A stretch of 39,929 nt of DNA, taken from Streptomyces capoamus (GTDB lineage Bacteria; Actinomycetota; Actinomycetes; Streptomycetales; Streptomycetaceae). Of this stretch, positions 1 to 8,356 are shown piece after piece. The stretch covers positions 81,806-121,734 of the forward strand of contig NZ_BNBF01000005.1 in NCBI RefSeq assembly GCF_014654935.1, in the 5' to 3' direction. The position numbers and the translations under genes are program-made. Numbering within the stretch: position 1 is the first letter of the stretch; the number at the start of each line of letters is the position of its first letter. A model generated the notes under the pieces. It ran no database searches and had not been told where the DNA came from. It saw nothing but the letters and a program-made list of their open reading frames with translations.

Positions 1-1
1 C

Positions 2-916
2 GACCGTCTGCTGCTCGCCTGCCCCGGCGACCCGGACCGGCGGCGCACGATGATGATCCGCTCCTCCTACGACGGCGGCCGGACGTGGGACACCGTCGAC
101 CGCGGCACGGTGGTCACCACGGACTGGTCCGGCTACTCCGACCTGGTGCGCATCGGCCCCCGGAGCGTGGGCCTGGTGTACGAGGGCGGTGCGGCGGACG
201 CCCGCGACGAGATCCGTTTCGCCCGCTTCGCCGAGGACTGGCTCGCCCCGCGCCGCGGTCCCGACCCGGTCACCCCCGACCTCGCCGCGCGGGCCCGCCC
301 GGCCGCGGTGCTCGGCGGCCCAGGACAGACCAGCGGGGTGTCCGGGAACGCACTGCAGTTCGACGGCACGGACGACGCCGTACGCCTGCCGTACCGCGCC
401 GGTCTCCCCCTGGGCACCCGGGACTTCACGGTGTCGCTGTGGTTCCGGTACACGGCGGCGGCCGGGGAGCAGCCGCTGCTGTGGATGGGCGGGATCGGCA
501 CCGGCCAGCCGCAGGTGTGGCTGCGCGGGGAGCCGGCGAACCACCGTGTGCAGGGGTGGATCACCGTGCGGGACGGTGCCGGTGCACCCCGGGCCGCGTC
601 CGTCCGCACGGATGCCGCGTACAACGACGGCCTCTGGCACCACGCCGTACTGCGTCGCGGCGGCGGCCTGCTGTCGTTGTCCGTCGACGGCGTGGGGTCC
701 GCCGCCGCCGACGTGCCGGGGTCCGTCAGCCGCACTTCCCCCTTCGGCGTCCACCTCGGTCAGCGGATGGACAGCCGCGCCTTCCTCACGGGTGCGCTCG
801 ACGAGGTCCACGTGTGGGACCGGGCGCTCGGCGACGGGGAGACGGCCGACCCGGACGTCCTGCGGTCACCGCAGGACACGGTCCTCTGGCTGCCCCTCGA
901 CCGGGTGCGCGGCTGA
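2..916 (+). CDS. exo-alpha-sialidase (GH33) C-terminal part with LamG domain, 5' truncated by window edge
   Basis: The reading frame is open from base 2 and ends at TGA 914-916, giving 304 visible residues; the true start lies outside the window. An Asp-box (SYDGGRTW, fragment residues 22-29) is followed by GYSDLV (44-49), which fits the region of the GH33 catalytic tyrosine, and by LVYEGG and EIRFARF, the usual end of a sialidase beta-propeller. From about residue 95 there is a LamG/concanavalin-like domain (FDGTDDAVRLPY, FTVSLWFRY, LDEVHVWDRAL). The protein should remove terminal sialic acids or related sugars outside the cell, with LamG binding carbohydrate; the signal peptide would be in the missing part. 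Its 3' end overlaps the convergent transporter gene by 51 bp. The family is clear; substrate and full domain order are not. Confidence 0.88.
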   Translation, partial: DRLLLACPGDPDRRRTMMIRSSYDGGRTWDTVDRGTVVTTDWSGYSDLVRIGPRSVGLVYEGGAADARDEIRFARFAEDWLAPRRGPDPVTPDLAARARPAAVLGGPGQTSGVSGNALQFDGTDDAVRLPYRAGLPLGTRDFTVSLWFRYTAAAGEQPLLWMGGIGTGQPQVWLRGEPANHRVQGWITVRDGAGAPRAASVRTDAAYNDGLWHHAVLRRGGGLLSLSVDGVGSAAADVPGSVSRTSPFGVHLGQRMDSRAFLTGALDEVHVWDRALGDGETADPDVLRSPQDTVLWLPLDRVRG

Positions 917-1909
917 CTCCCCGGACGCCTGCGGTGGCGCCTCGGGGTCGCGGGCGCGGCGCTTGGCGATGAACGCGCACACCATCAACTGCATCTGGTG
1001 GAACAGCATCAGCGGCAGCACGGCCAGGGAGGCGTGGCCGGCGAAGAGGACGCTCGCCATGGGCAGTCCGGAGGCAAGGGACTTCTTCGACCCGGCGAAC
1101 TGGATGGCGATCCGGTCCTCCCGGGAGAAGCCCAGGGCCCGGGCGCCGTACCAGGTCAGGAGCAGCATCAGGGTCAGCAGGACGGCCTCGACGCCGAGCA
1201 GTCCGGCCAGGCGTACGGGGCTCACCTGGTGCCAGATGCCCTGGTTCATGCCCTCGCTGAAGGCGTTGTAGACGACCAGCAGGATGGAGCCGCGGTCGAC
1301 GAGTCCGAGGACCTTCTTGTGCCGGGTCACGAAGCCGCCGATCCAGCGCCGCAGCAGCTGCCCGGCCAGGAACGGGACCAGCAGCTGGAGCACGATCTTC
1401 AGCAGCGAGTCGGTCGAGAAGCCGGCCCCGTCGCCCCCCAGCAGCCCCGCCGCGAGCAGCGGGGTGAGGACGATGCCGACGAGGGAGGAGAAGGAGCCGG
1501 CGCAGATCGCCGCGGGCACGTTGCCGCGGGCCATCGAGGTGAAGGCGATGGACGACTGGATCGTGGAGGGCACCAGTGTCAGGAAGAGCAGGCCTTGGTA
1601 GAGGGGCTGGGTCAGCAGGACCGGGACCAATCCCCGCGCGGCCAGCCCGAACACCGGGAAGACGACGAAGGTGCAGACCAGGACGGTGACGTGGAGGCGC
1701 CAGTGCCTCAGTCCGTCGAGTGCCTCGCGGGTGGACAGGCGGGCGCCGTAGAGGAAGAAGAGGAAGGCGATCGCGGCCGTGGAAGCGCCCGAGGTGACGT
1801 CGGCGGCGGTGCCCCGGGCGGGGAGGAGCGCGGCGAGGCCGACCGTCCCGAGCAGCAGCGCGATGTACGGGTCGATCGGCATCCGGCGCGGCCGGCGCAG
1901 GCGTTTCAC
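866..1909 (-). CDS. bile acid:sodium symporter family (YfeH-like) permease
   Basis: A 347-residue polytopic membrane protein with about ten hydrophobic segments, such as PYIALLLGTVGLAALL, AFLFFLYGARLS and VTVLVCTFVVFPVFGL. Motifs PSTIQSSIAFTSMARGN and FAGSKKSLASGLPMA match the two crossover regions of the SBF/YfeH-like branch of the bile acid:sodium symporter superfamily. I chose the GTG at 1909-1907, which has GGAG four bases upstream; an ATG at 1882 has no ribosome binding site. Known members move organic anions with sodium, but the substrate here cannot be read from sequence. The gene is divergent from the LysR gene at 2081 and is probably its target. It ends inside the convergent sialidase gene. 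Confidence 0.88.
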   Translation of the reverse strand: MKRLRRPRRMPIDPYIALLLGTVGLAALLPARGTAADVTSGASTAAIAFLFFLYGARLSTREALDGLRHWRLHVTVLVCTFVVFPVFGLAARGLVPVLLTQPLYQGLLFLTLVPSTIQSSIAFTSMARGNVPAAICAGSFSSLVGIVLTPLLAAGLLGGDGAGFSTDSLLKIVLQLLVPFLAGQLLRRWIGGFVTRHKKVLGLVDRGSILLVVYNAFSEGMNQGIWHQVSPVRLAGLLGVEAVLLTLMLLLTWYGARALGFSREDRIAIQFAGSKKSLASGLPMASVLFAGHASLAVLPLMLFHQMQLMVCAFIAKRRARDPEAPPQASGESAAHPVEGQPEDRVLR

Positions 1910-2066
1910 AGTGCTCCGATGGCGGTCGGGGACGGGCGTGGGTGACGGGCGTGGGTGACGGGCGTTTCGCGGGGCCGTGCGGCCCCTCTCCATCGTCCCC
2001 CTGCCAGCGTCGATCGGGAATCCCGCACACCGCTCTCACTGTCATCATGAAGCGCGATGACCGCGC

Positions 2067-2072
2067 TAGGCT
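2067..2072 (+). promoter_or_regulatory. -10 hexamer TAGGCT for a leaderless LysR transcript
   Basis: TAGGCT lies 8 bases before the GTG at 2081 and fits the Streptomyces -10 pattern. The GGAGG at 2075-2079 is only one base from that GTG, too close to act as a ribosome binding site. Together this suggests that transcription starts at or next to the start codon. No good -35 is visible, so this is an inference from spacing. Confidence 0.4.
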
Positions 2073-2080
2073 CTGGAGGC

Positions 2081-2980
2081 GTGTACGACGCGACGCAGCT
2101 GCGCACCTTCCTGGCGGTCGCCCAGACGCTGAGCTTCACGCAGGCGGCCGGGCGGCTCGGGCTGCGCCAGTCCACGGTCAGCCAGCACGTGCGCCGGCTG
2201 GAGGACGCGGCCGGGCGGCAGCTGTTCTCCCGGGACACCCACTCGGTGGAGCTGACCGAGGACGGCGAGGCGATGCTGGGCTTCGCCCGCCGGATCTTGG
2301 AGGTGCACGAGCAGGCCACGGCGTTCTTCACCGGCACGCGCGTGCGGGGCCGGCTGCGCTTCGGCGCCTCGGAGGACTTCGTGCTGACCCGGTTGCCGGA
2401 GATCCTGGCGGGCTTCCGCCACGACCACCCGGAGGTCGACCTGGAGCTGACGGTGGAGCTGTCGGGGACCCTGCACGAGCGGCTCGCCTCCGGCAAGCTC
2501 GACCTGGTGCTGGCCAAGCGGCGCCCGGAGGATCCGCGGGGTGAGCTGGTCTGGCGCGACGACCTGGTGTGGATCGGCGCGGAGCGGTTGCGGCTGGACC
2601 CCGACCGGCCGGTCCCGCTGATCGTGTACCCGCCGCCGGGCATCACCCGGGCCCGCGCGCTGGAGGTGCTGGAGCGGCAGGGCCGCCCGTGGCGGATCGC
2701 GTGCACCAGTGGCAGCCTCAACGGGCTGATCGCAGCGGCCCGTGCCGGCCTCGGGGTGATGGCCCATTCCCGGCGGCTGATCCCGCCGGGCCTGGTCCGG
2801 CTGCCCGACCGTGCGGGCCTGCCCGATCTGGGCAAGGTCGACTTCGTCCTCGTCCACGGACGCCGCCGGGGTCCGGCGGAGGACGCCGCGAACGCGCTGG
2901 CGGCGGCGGTCCTGGCGGGCGGCGAGCGACTGCGCCACAGCACCGGCGCAGACCCGTCTTATCAGGCCGGTCGTCGTTGA
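2081..2980 (+). CDS. LysR family transcriptional regulator
   Basis: A 299-residue LysR-type regulator. The N-terminal winged HTH is plain (TQLRTFLAVAQTLSFTQAA, then LRQSTVSQHVRRLED), followed by LFSRDTHSVELTEDGEAML and the helix leading to the effector-binding domain (about residues 85-290, starting GRLRFGASEDFVLTRLPEIL). I start it at GTG 2081 because homologous domains begin at this point and a -10 hexamer sits just upstream; an in-frame ATG at 2057 would add eight residues but has no ribosome binding site. It is divergent from the SBF-type permease, the usual arrangement for a LysR regulator and its target. The effector is unknown. Confidence 0.9.
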   Translation: MYDATQLRTFLAVAQTLSFTQAAGRLGLRQSTVSQHVRRLEDAAGRQLFSRDTHSVELTEDGEAMLGFARRILEVHEQATAFFTGTRVRGRLRFGASEDFVLTRLPEILAGFRHDHPEVDLELTVELSGTLHERLASGKLDLVLAKRRPEDPRGELVWRDDLVWIGAERLRLDPDRPVPLIVYPPPGITRARALEVLERQGRPWRIACTSGSLNGLIAAARAGLGVMAHSRRLIPPGLVRLPDRAGLPDLGKVDFVLVHGRRRGPAEDAANALAAAVLAGGERLRHSTGADPSYQAGRR

Positions 2981-3070
2981 CGAGCCATTTCCTGCTGCTT
3001 CCGGTCCGCACGTGGCGGAGGCGACCGTCATCTCCTGGGTGAGGCGGCACACCAGCTGAAGGCTGCGGGG

Positions 3071-3096
3071 TCGGCCGGCGGGAGGGCGCCGGCCGA
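3071..3096. terminator. bidirectional hairpin between lysR and phzF-like genes
   Basis: A perfect 10-bp stem (TCGGCCGGCG / CGCCGGCCGA) with a 6-base loop lies between the two convergent genes. No T-tract follows, as is common in Streptomyces. It is symmetrical and could serve both transcripts. Confidence 0.6.
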
Positions 3097-3111
3097 ACGG
3101 CCGTTGCCTCT

Positions 3112-3987
3112 CTAATCGATGCGCGCCCCTGTGCCGCTGACCCGCACGCGCGGGTCGCCGCGGTGCAGCGTGACGGTGAGTTCGCCGGGACGGCCCAGGT
3201 CCTCGCCCTGGTGCAGGGTGAGGACGGCGTCGTCGGGGACCAGGCCGAGTTCACGAGCGTACGCCCCGAACGCGGCGGCCGCGGCGCCCGTCGCCGGGTC
3301 CTCGACGACACCGCCGACGGGGAACGGGTCCCGGACGTGGAAGACGGTGGCCGACTCCCGCCACACCAACTGGAGCGTGGTCAGGTCCAGGCGGTGCATG
3401 AGGGCTTCGAGGCGCGCGAAGTCGTACGAGAGATCGGCGAGGCGCTCGCGGGTCGCGGCCGCGAGCACGAGATGGCGGGCGCCGGCGAACGCGACCCGGG
3501 GCGGGAAGGCCGGGTCGAGATCGGCGGCCGGCCAGCCGAGCGCGGCGAGCGCCTCCGCGAGGTCGGCGTCGGCGACGTCCTCGATGTGCGGCTCGACACT
3601 GGTGAGGGTGGCCCTGACCGTCCCGCCCTCCTCGGCCACCTCCACCGGCACGGTGCCGGCGCGCGTGGCGAACACCAGCGTCCCCGGGCCCGTCCGTTCG
3701 GCCAGCGCGACGGCGGTCGCGATGGTGGCGTGGCCGCAGAAGGACACCTCCGCCTTGGGGCTGAAGTAGCGGATGCTGTACGCCCGCCCCTTCTGGCCGC
3801 CGAGACCCTCCGGTGGCGCGGTGAGGAACGCGGACTCGGAGTAACCCAGGTCGGCGGCGATGGCCAGCATGTCGCCGTCGTCGAGCGCCGTGGCGTCCAG
3901 CACGACGCCGGCGGGATTCCCGCCGTCGGGGACGCTGGAGAAAGCGGTGTATCGCAATACCTCGGGCTGGGCCGCATTCGTCGTCAT
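3112..3987 (-). CDS. PhzF family isomerase/epimerase-like protein
   Basis: From the ATG at 3987 this is 291 residues, the normal PhzF length. Hallmarks are in order: GNPAGVVLDA near the N-terminus, GYSESAFL (its Glu matches the catalytic acid of PhzF), SFCGHATIATA in the middle and DPATGAAAAAFGAY in the second half-barrel. The family folds as two diaminopimelate-epimerase-like halves and catalyses isomerisation or proton shifts on varied substrates; there are no phenazine genes nearby, so the substrate is unknown. An in-frame ATG at 4134 has a better ribosome binding site (AAGGGA, 8 bases away) and would add a 49-residue Arg/Ala-rich extension, so the start is uncertain. It is convergent with the LysR gene across a hairpin. 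Confidence 0.87.
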   Translation of the reverse strand: MTTNAAQPEVLRYTAFSSVPDGGNPAGVVLDATALDDGDMLAIAADLGYSESAFLTAPPEGLGGQKGRAYSIRYFSPKAEVSFCGHATIATAVALAERTGPGTLVFATRAGTVPVEVAEEGGTVRATLTSVEPHIEDVADADLAEALAALGWPAADLDPAFPPRVAFAGARHLVLAAATRERLADLSYDFARLEALMHRLDLTTLQLVWRESATVFHVRDPFPVGGVVEDPATGAAAAAFGAYARELGLVPDDAVLTLHQGEDLGRPGELTVTLHRGDPRVRVSGTGARID

Positions 3988-4230
3988 GCTCGCGGCAACC
4001 ACGGCCGGCCCGCCGCGCATTCCCGGCGGCATCCGCAGTCTGAGGACCGGGCCCACCGTCGCCGCCGCGTCGCGGGCCCGGGAGCGTGCCGCCTCCCGTA
4101 TCCCTCGTGACAGCAGCCGCTCGATCGGGCGCATCGTCCCGATCCCTTACCTGTTCTTCGCCGGCGCCCGCCGCGCCGGATGCAGCACCGGCAGGCGGCA
4201 TCGCCGGTCCGGGCCGCCGGTGCCCGGCCG

Positions 4231-5208
4231 TCAGCGTGCCGGGCGGTAGGTCAGCTGCTTCACCCGGCGCAGGAAGGGCGTCGTCTCCACGTGCTGGACG
4301 CCGTCCAGGTGGCCGAGGGGACCGCTCAGGTAGGCGTACAGGGCGGCGGTGTCACGGACGACGGCGGTGACGACGATGTGGGAGGGGCCGGCCGTGGCGG
4401 ACGCGAAGGCGATCTCGTCGTGGGTGGCCAGTGCCCGGCCGACGGAGTCCAGCGCGCCCGGGGCCGTGGTGATCCACAGGACGGCCGTCCTCGGGTAGCC
4501 CAGGATCGCGTGGTCGTACTCGATGTCGACGTACACCGCGCCGGAGGCGATCAGGGCGGACAGGCGGCGTCTGACGGCGGACTCGGAGCGGCCGGTGGCA
4601 CGCTGGAGCTCGGGGTAGGTGGCGCGGCCGTCGCGTTCGAGGACGTCGAGCAGCGGGGCGTCCTCGGGCTCCAGCCGGGCCGGGCCGGGTGCGGGAAGGT
4701 CGGGGCGGAGGGCGGCGATCTGCTCGTCGCTGAGCGCCCGGAACTTGGGCAGCCAGCCGACCGGGCCGCCGTAGAAGCGGTGCAGCAGCTGCAGGGCGCG
4801 GATCTCGACGACGCTCGGGGTGCGGGGCAGTTTGCCGAGCAGCAGGTCGTCGTGGTCACCGGGGCTGCGGGGCCGGGTGAGGCAGGCGATCTCGGTGCCG
4901 CCGGAGGTCAGCCCGATCCAGTGGGTGTCGGGGCGCCGGGCGAGCGCGTCGGCGATGACGCCGGCGCTGTCGGGCGCGCAGCGCAGCCGCAGCATCCACT
5001 GGTCCTGGTCGAGGCGTACGGCGTCCCGCAGGACGACGACCCGGAGGCCGCCCTCGGCGCACAGGCGGCGGTAGCGGCGGGCGATGGTCCGGTCGGAGAC
5101 GCCCAGGACGGCGGCGATGCGGGCGAAGGGGGCCCGGCCGTCGACCTCCAGCGCGGAGAGCAGCTGGAGGTCCAGCAGGTCGAAGGTCTCGGATTGCATC
5201 CTCGGCAT
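4231..5208 (-). CDS. Lrp/AsnC family regulator with two HTH modules
   Basis: A 325-residue protein, about twice the usual Lrp length. The first AsnC-type HTH is at residues 8-65 (LLDLQLLSALEVDGR, IAAVLGVSDRTIARRYRRL) and is followed by a divergent effector segment. A second HTH lies near residues 185-230 (EDAPLLDVLERDGRATYPEL, TGRSESAVRRRLSALI) and leads into a recognisable RAM/AsnC ligand domain at the C-terminus. This tandem form is known in actinomycetes. The start ATG at 5208 has GGGGGAG just upstream. The gene is divergent from the acyl-CoA synthetase gene across 275 bp, so it may control that gene or itself; the sequence does not settle which. Confidence 0.88.
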   Translation of the reverse strand: MPRMQSETFDLLDLQLLSALEVDGRAPFARIAAVLGVSDRTIARRYRRLCAEGGLRVVVLRDAVRLDQDQWMLRLRCAPDSAGVIADALARRPDTHWIGLTSGGTEIACLTRPRSPGDHDDLLLGKLPRTPSVVEIRALQLLHRFYGGPVGWLPKFRALSDEQIAALRPDLPAPGPARLEPEDAPLLDVLERDGRATYPELQRATGRSESAVRRRLSALIASGAVYVDIEYDHAILGYPRTAVLWITTAPGALDSVGRALATHDEIAFASATAGPSHIVVTAVVRDTAALYAYLSGPLGHLDGVQHVETTPFLRRVKQLTYRPAR

Positions 5209-5295
5209 GGGCTCCCCCGTCGGATCCTGTGGCTCCCCCCGGATCCTGTCGTAATCGGCGCGTACAGATTCGGTGGAGATTACGGAACCGAAACT

Positions 5296-5311
5296 TACTG
5301 ACCCGTCAGTA
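5296..5311. promoter_or_regulatory. 16-bp palindrome TACTGACCCGTCAGTA, candidate operator
   Basis: TACTGAC-CC-GTCAGTA has perfect 7-bp arms about a 2-base centre. It lies between the divergent Lrp gene and the acyl-CoA synthetase gene, 173 bp before the latter's start. Size and symmetry suit a TetR-family dimer, and such sites often control lipid-catabolic genes in actinomycetes. The identity of the regulator is inference, and no TetR gene is in the window. Confidence 0.5.
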
Positions 5312-5483
5312 TTGTGTCCGGCCCTTCCCCATGTGCGCGCATTTCACGACCGTCGTCCGGGAGGAACGTGAGGTCTGGCCGGGTTCCGTACCCCTCCCGG
5401 ATGCCGATCGGGTGGGGTAGCTTTCACGGCGCCGTGCGGTGCGTGGACCAACGTCACTGAGGCGCGAGACACGGGGAGCGAGG

Positions 5484-7310
5484 TTGCGCGAGTTCACCAA
5501 CCCTCCGCTGGCGTCGGCGCCGCCGACGGGCGGTCTGGCAGACGTCGTCTTCGACCATGCCCTGACCGACCCGCTGCACATCGCGCTCGGCCGCAAGGAC
5601 CCGGACGGACGGTGGCGGGACGTGACCTCCGCCGAGTTCCGCGACGAGGTGCTGGCCCTCGCCAAGGGGCTCCTCGCCGACGGCGTCCGGTTCGGCGACC
5701 GGGTCGCGATCATGTCCCGCACCCGCTACGAGTGGACCCTCTTCGACTTCGCCCTGTGGACCATCGGCGCCCAGGTGGTCCCCGTCTACCCCACCTCGTC
5801 GGCCGAGCAGTGCTTCTGGATGCTCCACGACGCCGAGGTGACCGCGGCGGTCGTGGAGCACGAGGACCACGCGATGACCATCGCCACCGTCATCGACCGG
5901 CTGCCGCGGCTGCGCCGGCTGTGGCAGCTGGACGCCGGCTGCGTGCAGGAGCTGTACGACGCCGGGGCGCACGTGGACGACGACGTGGTGCACCGGCACC
6001 GGCAGGCGGTCACCCCGGACTCGGTCGCCACCGTCATCTACACCTCCGGCACCACGGGCCGCCCCAAGGGGTGCGTGCTCTCCCACGGCAACTTCATGTT
6101 CGAGGCGGACACCGTGATCCAGCGGTGGGAGCCGGTGTTCCACGGCCGGAAGGGCGACGAGGCGTCGACCCTGCTGTTCCTGCCGCTCGCGCACGTCTTC
6201 GGACGGATGGTGGAGGTCGCGGCGATCCGCGGCCGGGTCCGCTTCGGGCACCAGCCGCAGCTGCACGCCGCCGCCCTGCTGCCCGACCTGGCCGCGTTCC
6301 GGCCGACGTTCGTCCTCGCGGTGCCGTACATCTTCGAGAAGGTGTTCAACGCGGCCCGCCGCACGGCCGAGAAGGAGGGCAGGGCCGGGCCGTTCGAGAA
6401 GGCCGTCGACATCGCCGTGAAGTACGCGGAGGCGGTGGAGGCGAAGGCCTGGGGGACGGGGCCGGGCCCGTCGGCGGGGCTGCGGATGCAGCACCAGCTG
6501 TTCGACAAGCTTGTGTACGCGAAGGTCCGCGCGGCGATGGGCGGCCGCATCCGGAACGCGATGTCCGGCGGCTCGGGCATGGACCGCCGGCTGGGACTGT
6601 TCTTCGCGGGCGCGGGCGTGCAGATCTACGAGGGCTACGGCCTGACCGAGTCGACGGCCGCGGCGACCGCGAACCCGCCCGGGCGCACCCGCTACGGCAC
6701 CGTGGGGCAGGCGATCCCGGGCGTGAGCGTGCACATCGCCGACGACGGGGAGATCTGGCTGCGCGGCGGCAACGTCTTCCAGGGCTACCTCAACAATCCC
6801 AAGGCCACCGACCAGACCCTGCACGACGGCTGGCTCGCCACCGGCGACCTCGGCTCCCTCGACGAGGACGGCTATCTGACCATCACCGGCCGCAAGAAGG
6901 AGATCCTGGTGACCTCCGGCGGCAAGAGCGTGTCCCCGGGCGTGCTGGAGGAGCGGGTCCGCGAGCACCCGCTGGTCAACCAGTGCATCGTGGTGGGCAA
7001 CGACCGCCCCTACATCGCCGCCCTGGTCACCCTGGACCAGGAGGCGGTCGAGCACTGGCTGCAGATGCGCGGCAAACCCAGGCTGTCCCCGGCCGAGCTG
7101 GTCCGCGACCCGGACCTGGAGACGGAGGTGCGGCGCGCGGTGGTGGCCGCGAACACCCTCGTCTCCCAGGCGGAGTCGATCCGCACGTTCCGTGTCCTGG
7201 CCCAGCCGTTCACCGAGGAGCACGGGCTGCTGACGCCGTCGCTGAAACTCAAGCGGAAGGCGATCGAGAAGGCGTACGCGGACGAGGTCGACGCCCTGTA
7301 CCGGACGTGA
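5484..7310 (+). CDS. long-chain fatty-acid--CoA ligase (AMP-forming)
   Basis: A 608-residue member of the ANL adenylating superfamily, FadD15-like in length and layout. The P-loop motif TSGTTGRPKG is at 187-196, the YGLTES adenylate motif starts at 385, GDLGSLDEDGY follows, and the hinge/lysine region reads GRKKEILVTSGGKSVSP. It would activate a fatty acid to acyl-AMP and then acyl-CoA in the cytoplasm. I use TTG 5484 with GGGGAG five bases upstream, which gives the typical N-terminus REFTNPPLASAPPTGGLADV; an ATG at 5439 lacks such support. A perfect palindrome at 5296-5311 probably marks its operator. The exact chain-length preference is unknown. Confidence 0.92.
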   Translation: MREFTNPPLASAPPTGGLADVVFDHALTDPLHIALGRKDPDGRWRDVTSAEFRDEVLALAKGLLADGVRFGDRVAIMSRTRYEWTLFDFALWTIGAQVVPVYPTSSAEQCFWMLHDAEVTAAVVEHEDHAMTIATVIDRLPRLRRLWQLDAGCVQELYDAGAHVDDDVVHRHRQAVTPDSVATVIYTSGTTGRPKGCVLSHGNFMFEADTVIQRWEPVFHGRKGDEASTLLFLPLAHVFGRMVEVAAIRGRVRFGHQPQLHAAALLPDLAAFRPTFVLAVPYIFEKVFNAARRTAEKEGRAGPFEKAVDIAVKYAEAVEAKAWGTGPGPSAGLRMQHQLFDKLVYAKVRAAMGGRIRNAMSGGSGMDRRLGLFFAGAGVQIYEGYGLTESTAAATANPPGRTRYGTVGQAIPGVSVHIADDGEIWLRGGNVFQGYLNNPKATDQTLHDGWLATGDLGSLDEDGYLTITGRKKEILVTSGGKSVSPGVLEERVREHPLVNQCIVVGNDRPYIAALVTLDQEAVEHWLQMRGKPRLSPAELVRDPDLETEVRRAVVAANTLVSQAESIRTFRVLAQPFTEEHGLLTPSLKLKRKAIEKAYADEVDALYRT

Positions 7311-7416
7311 TCCAGTGGTGAGCGGCGAGCGGATCGCGCGGTCAGGAATGCACAGCGGCCCGTGATCGTTGACGATGTCGGTACCACCTGTCGACAACCG
7401 AAGGATCAAGAGGCTC

Positions 7417-8253
7417 GTGAGCAGCAAGGTCCCCCCGATCATCCTCAACAACGGCGTCGAGATGCCCCAGCTGGGCTTCGGCGTGTGGCAGGTGCCGGAC
7501 GACGAGGCCGAGCGGGCCGTCGCCACGGCGCTGGAGGCCGGGTACCGCAGCATCGACACCGCTGCGATCTACGGCAACGAAGAGGGCACCGGCAAGGCCA
7601 TCGCCGCCTCCGGTCTGCCCCGCGAGGACATCTTCGTCACCACCAAGCTCTGGAACAGCGACCAGGGGTACGACTCCACGCTGCGCGCCTTCGACGCGTC
7701 GCTGGAGAAGCTGGGACTCGACTACGTCGACCTGTACCTGATCCACTGGCCGCTGCCGTCCCGGGGCACGTACATCGACACCTACAAGGCGTTCGAGAAG
7801 CTGCACGCCGACGGCCGTGTCCGCGCCATCGGCGTCTCCAACTTCCTTCCCGAGCACCTGCGGCAGCTGATCTCGCAGACCTCCGTCGTGCCTGCGGTCA
7901 ACCAGATCGAGCTGCACCCGCACCTGCAGCAGCGCGAGGCGCGCGAGCTGCACGCCGAGCAGGGCATCGCCACCGAGGCCTGGTCGCCGCTCGGTCAGGG
8001 CAAGGGCCTGCTGGAGGTCCCGGCGATCGTCGCGATCGCGCGGAAGCACGAGCGCACCCCGGCCCAGGTGGTGCTGCGCTGGCACCTGCAGCTCGGCACC
8101 ATCGTGATCCCCAAGTCGGTGACTCCGTCCCGGATCAAGGAGAACATCGAGGTGTTCGACTTCGGCCTGGACGACGAGGACCTCGCGGCGATCAGCGCGC
8201 TCAACGAGGACCGGCGTCTGGGTCCGGACCCCGCCACCTTCGACCTGGCCTGA
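7417..8253 (+). CDS. aldo/keto reductase
   Basis: A 278-residue NADPH-dependent AKR with the complete catalytic tetrad in context: Asp and Tyr in SIDTAAIYGNE, Lys in FVTTKLWN and His in YLIHWPLP. The family signatures GVSNF and IPKSVTPSRIKEN (cofactor phosphate binding) are also present. It most resembles the 2,5-diketo-gluconate reductase-type AKRs that reduce small aldehydes and ketones; the true substrate is unknown. GTG 7417 was chosen because the protein then begins SSKVPPIILNNGVEMPQLG, the family N-terminus, and a purine-rich AAGAGG precedes it. An in-frame upstream ATG (7369) would add 16 unrelated residues. The gene ends at two tandem hairpins. Confidence 0.92.
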   Translation: MSSKVPPIILNNGVEMPQLGFGVWQVPDDEAERAVATALEAGYRSIDTAAIYGNEEGTGKAIAASGLPREDIFVTTKLWNSDQGYDSTLRAFDASLEKLGLDYVDLYLIHWPLPSRGTYIDTYKAFEKLHADGRVRAIGVSNFLPEHLRQLISQTSVVPAVNQIELHPHLQQREARELHAEQGIATEAWSPLGQGKGLLEVPAIVAIARKHERTPAQVVLRWHLQLGTIVIPKSVTPSRIKENIEVFDFGLDDEDLAAISALNEDRRLGPDPATFDLA

Positions 8254-8301
8254 CGCCCGGCGCCGCCCTCCCGGCCGGGCGCCCCGCGCGTCAGCGGGGC
8301 G
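8254..8301. terminator. two tandem hairpins between convergent genes
   Basis: Immediately after the reductase stop, CGCCCGGC (8254-8261) pairs with GCCGGGCG (8274-8281), and CGCCCCGC (from 8280) pairs with GCGGGGCG (to 8301) around a 6-base loop. The two stems share their boundary bases, so they may be alternatives. Their position between convergent genes suggests bidirectional termination. Confidence 0.6.
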
Positions 8302-8356
8302 CACGGCCGGGTGCGGCCGGGCGTGGCGGACACGGCGAGCGGCCCGGCGGACCGGC

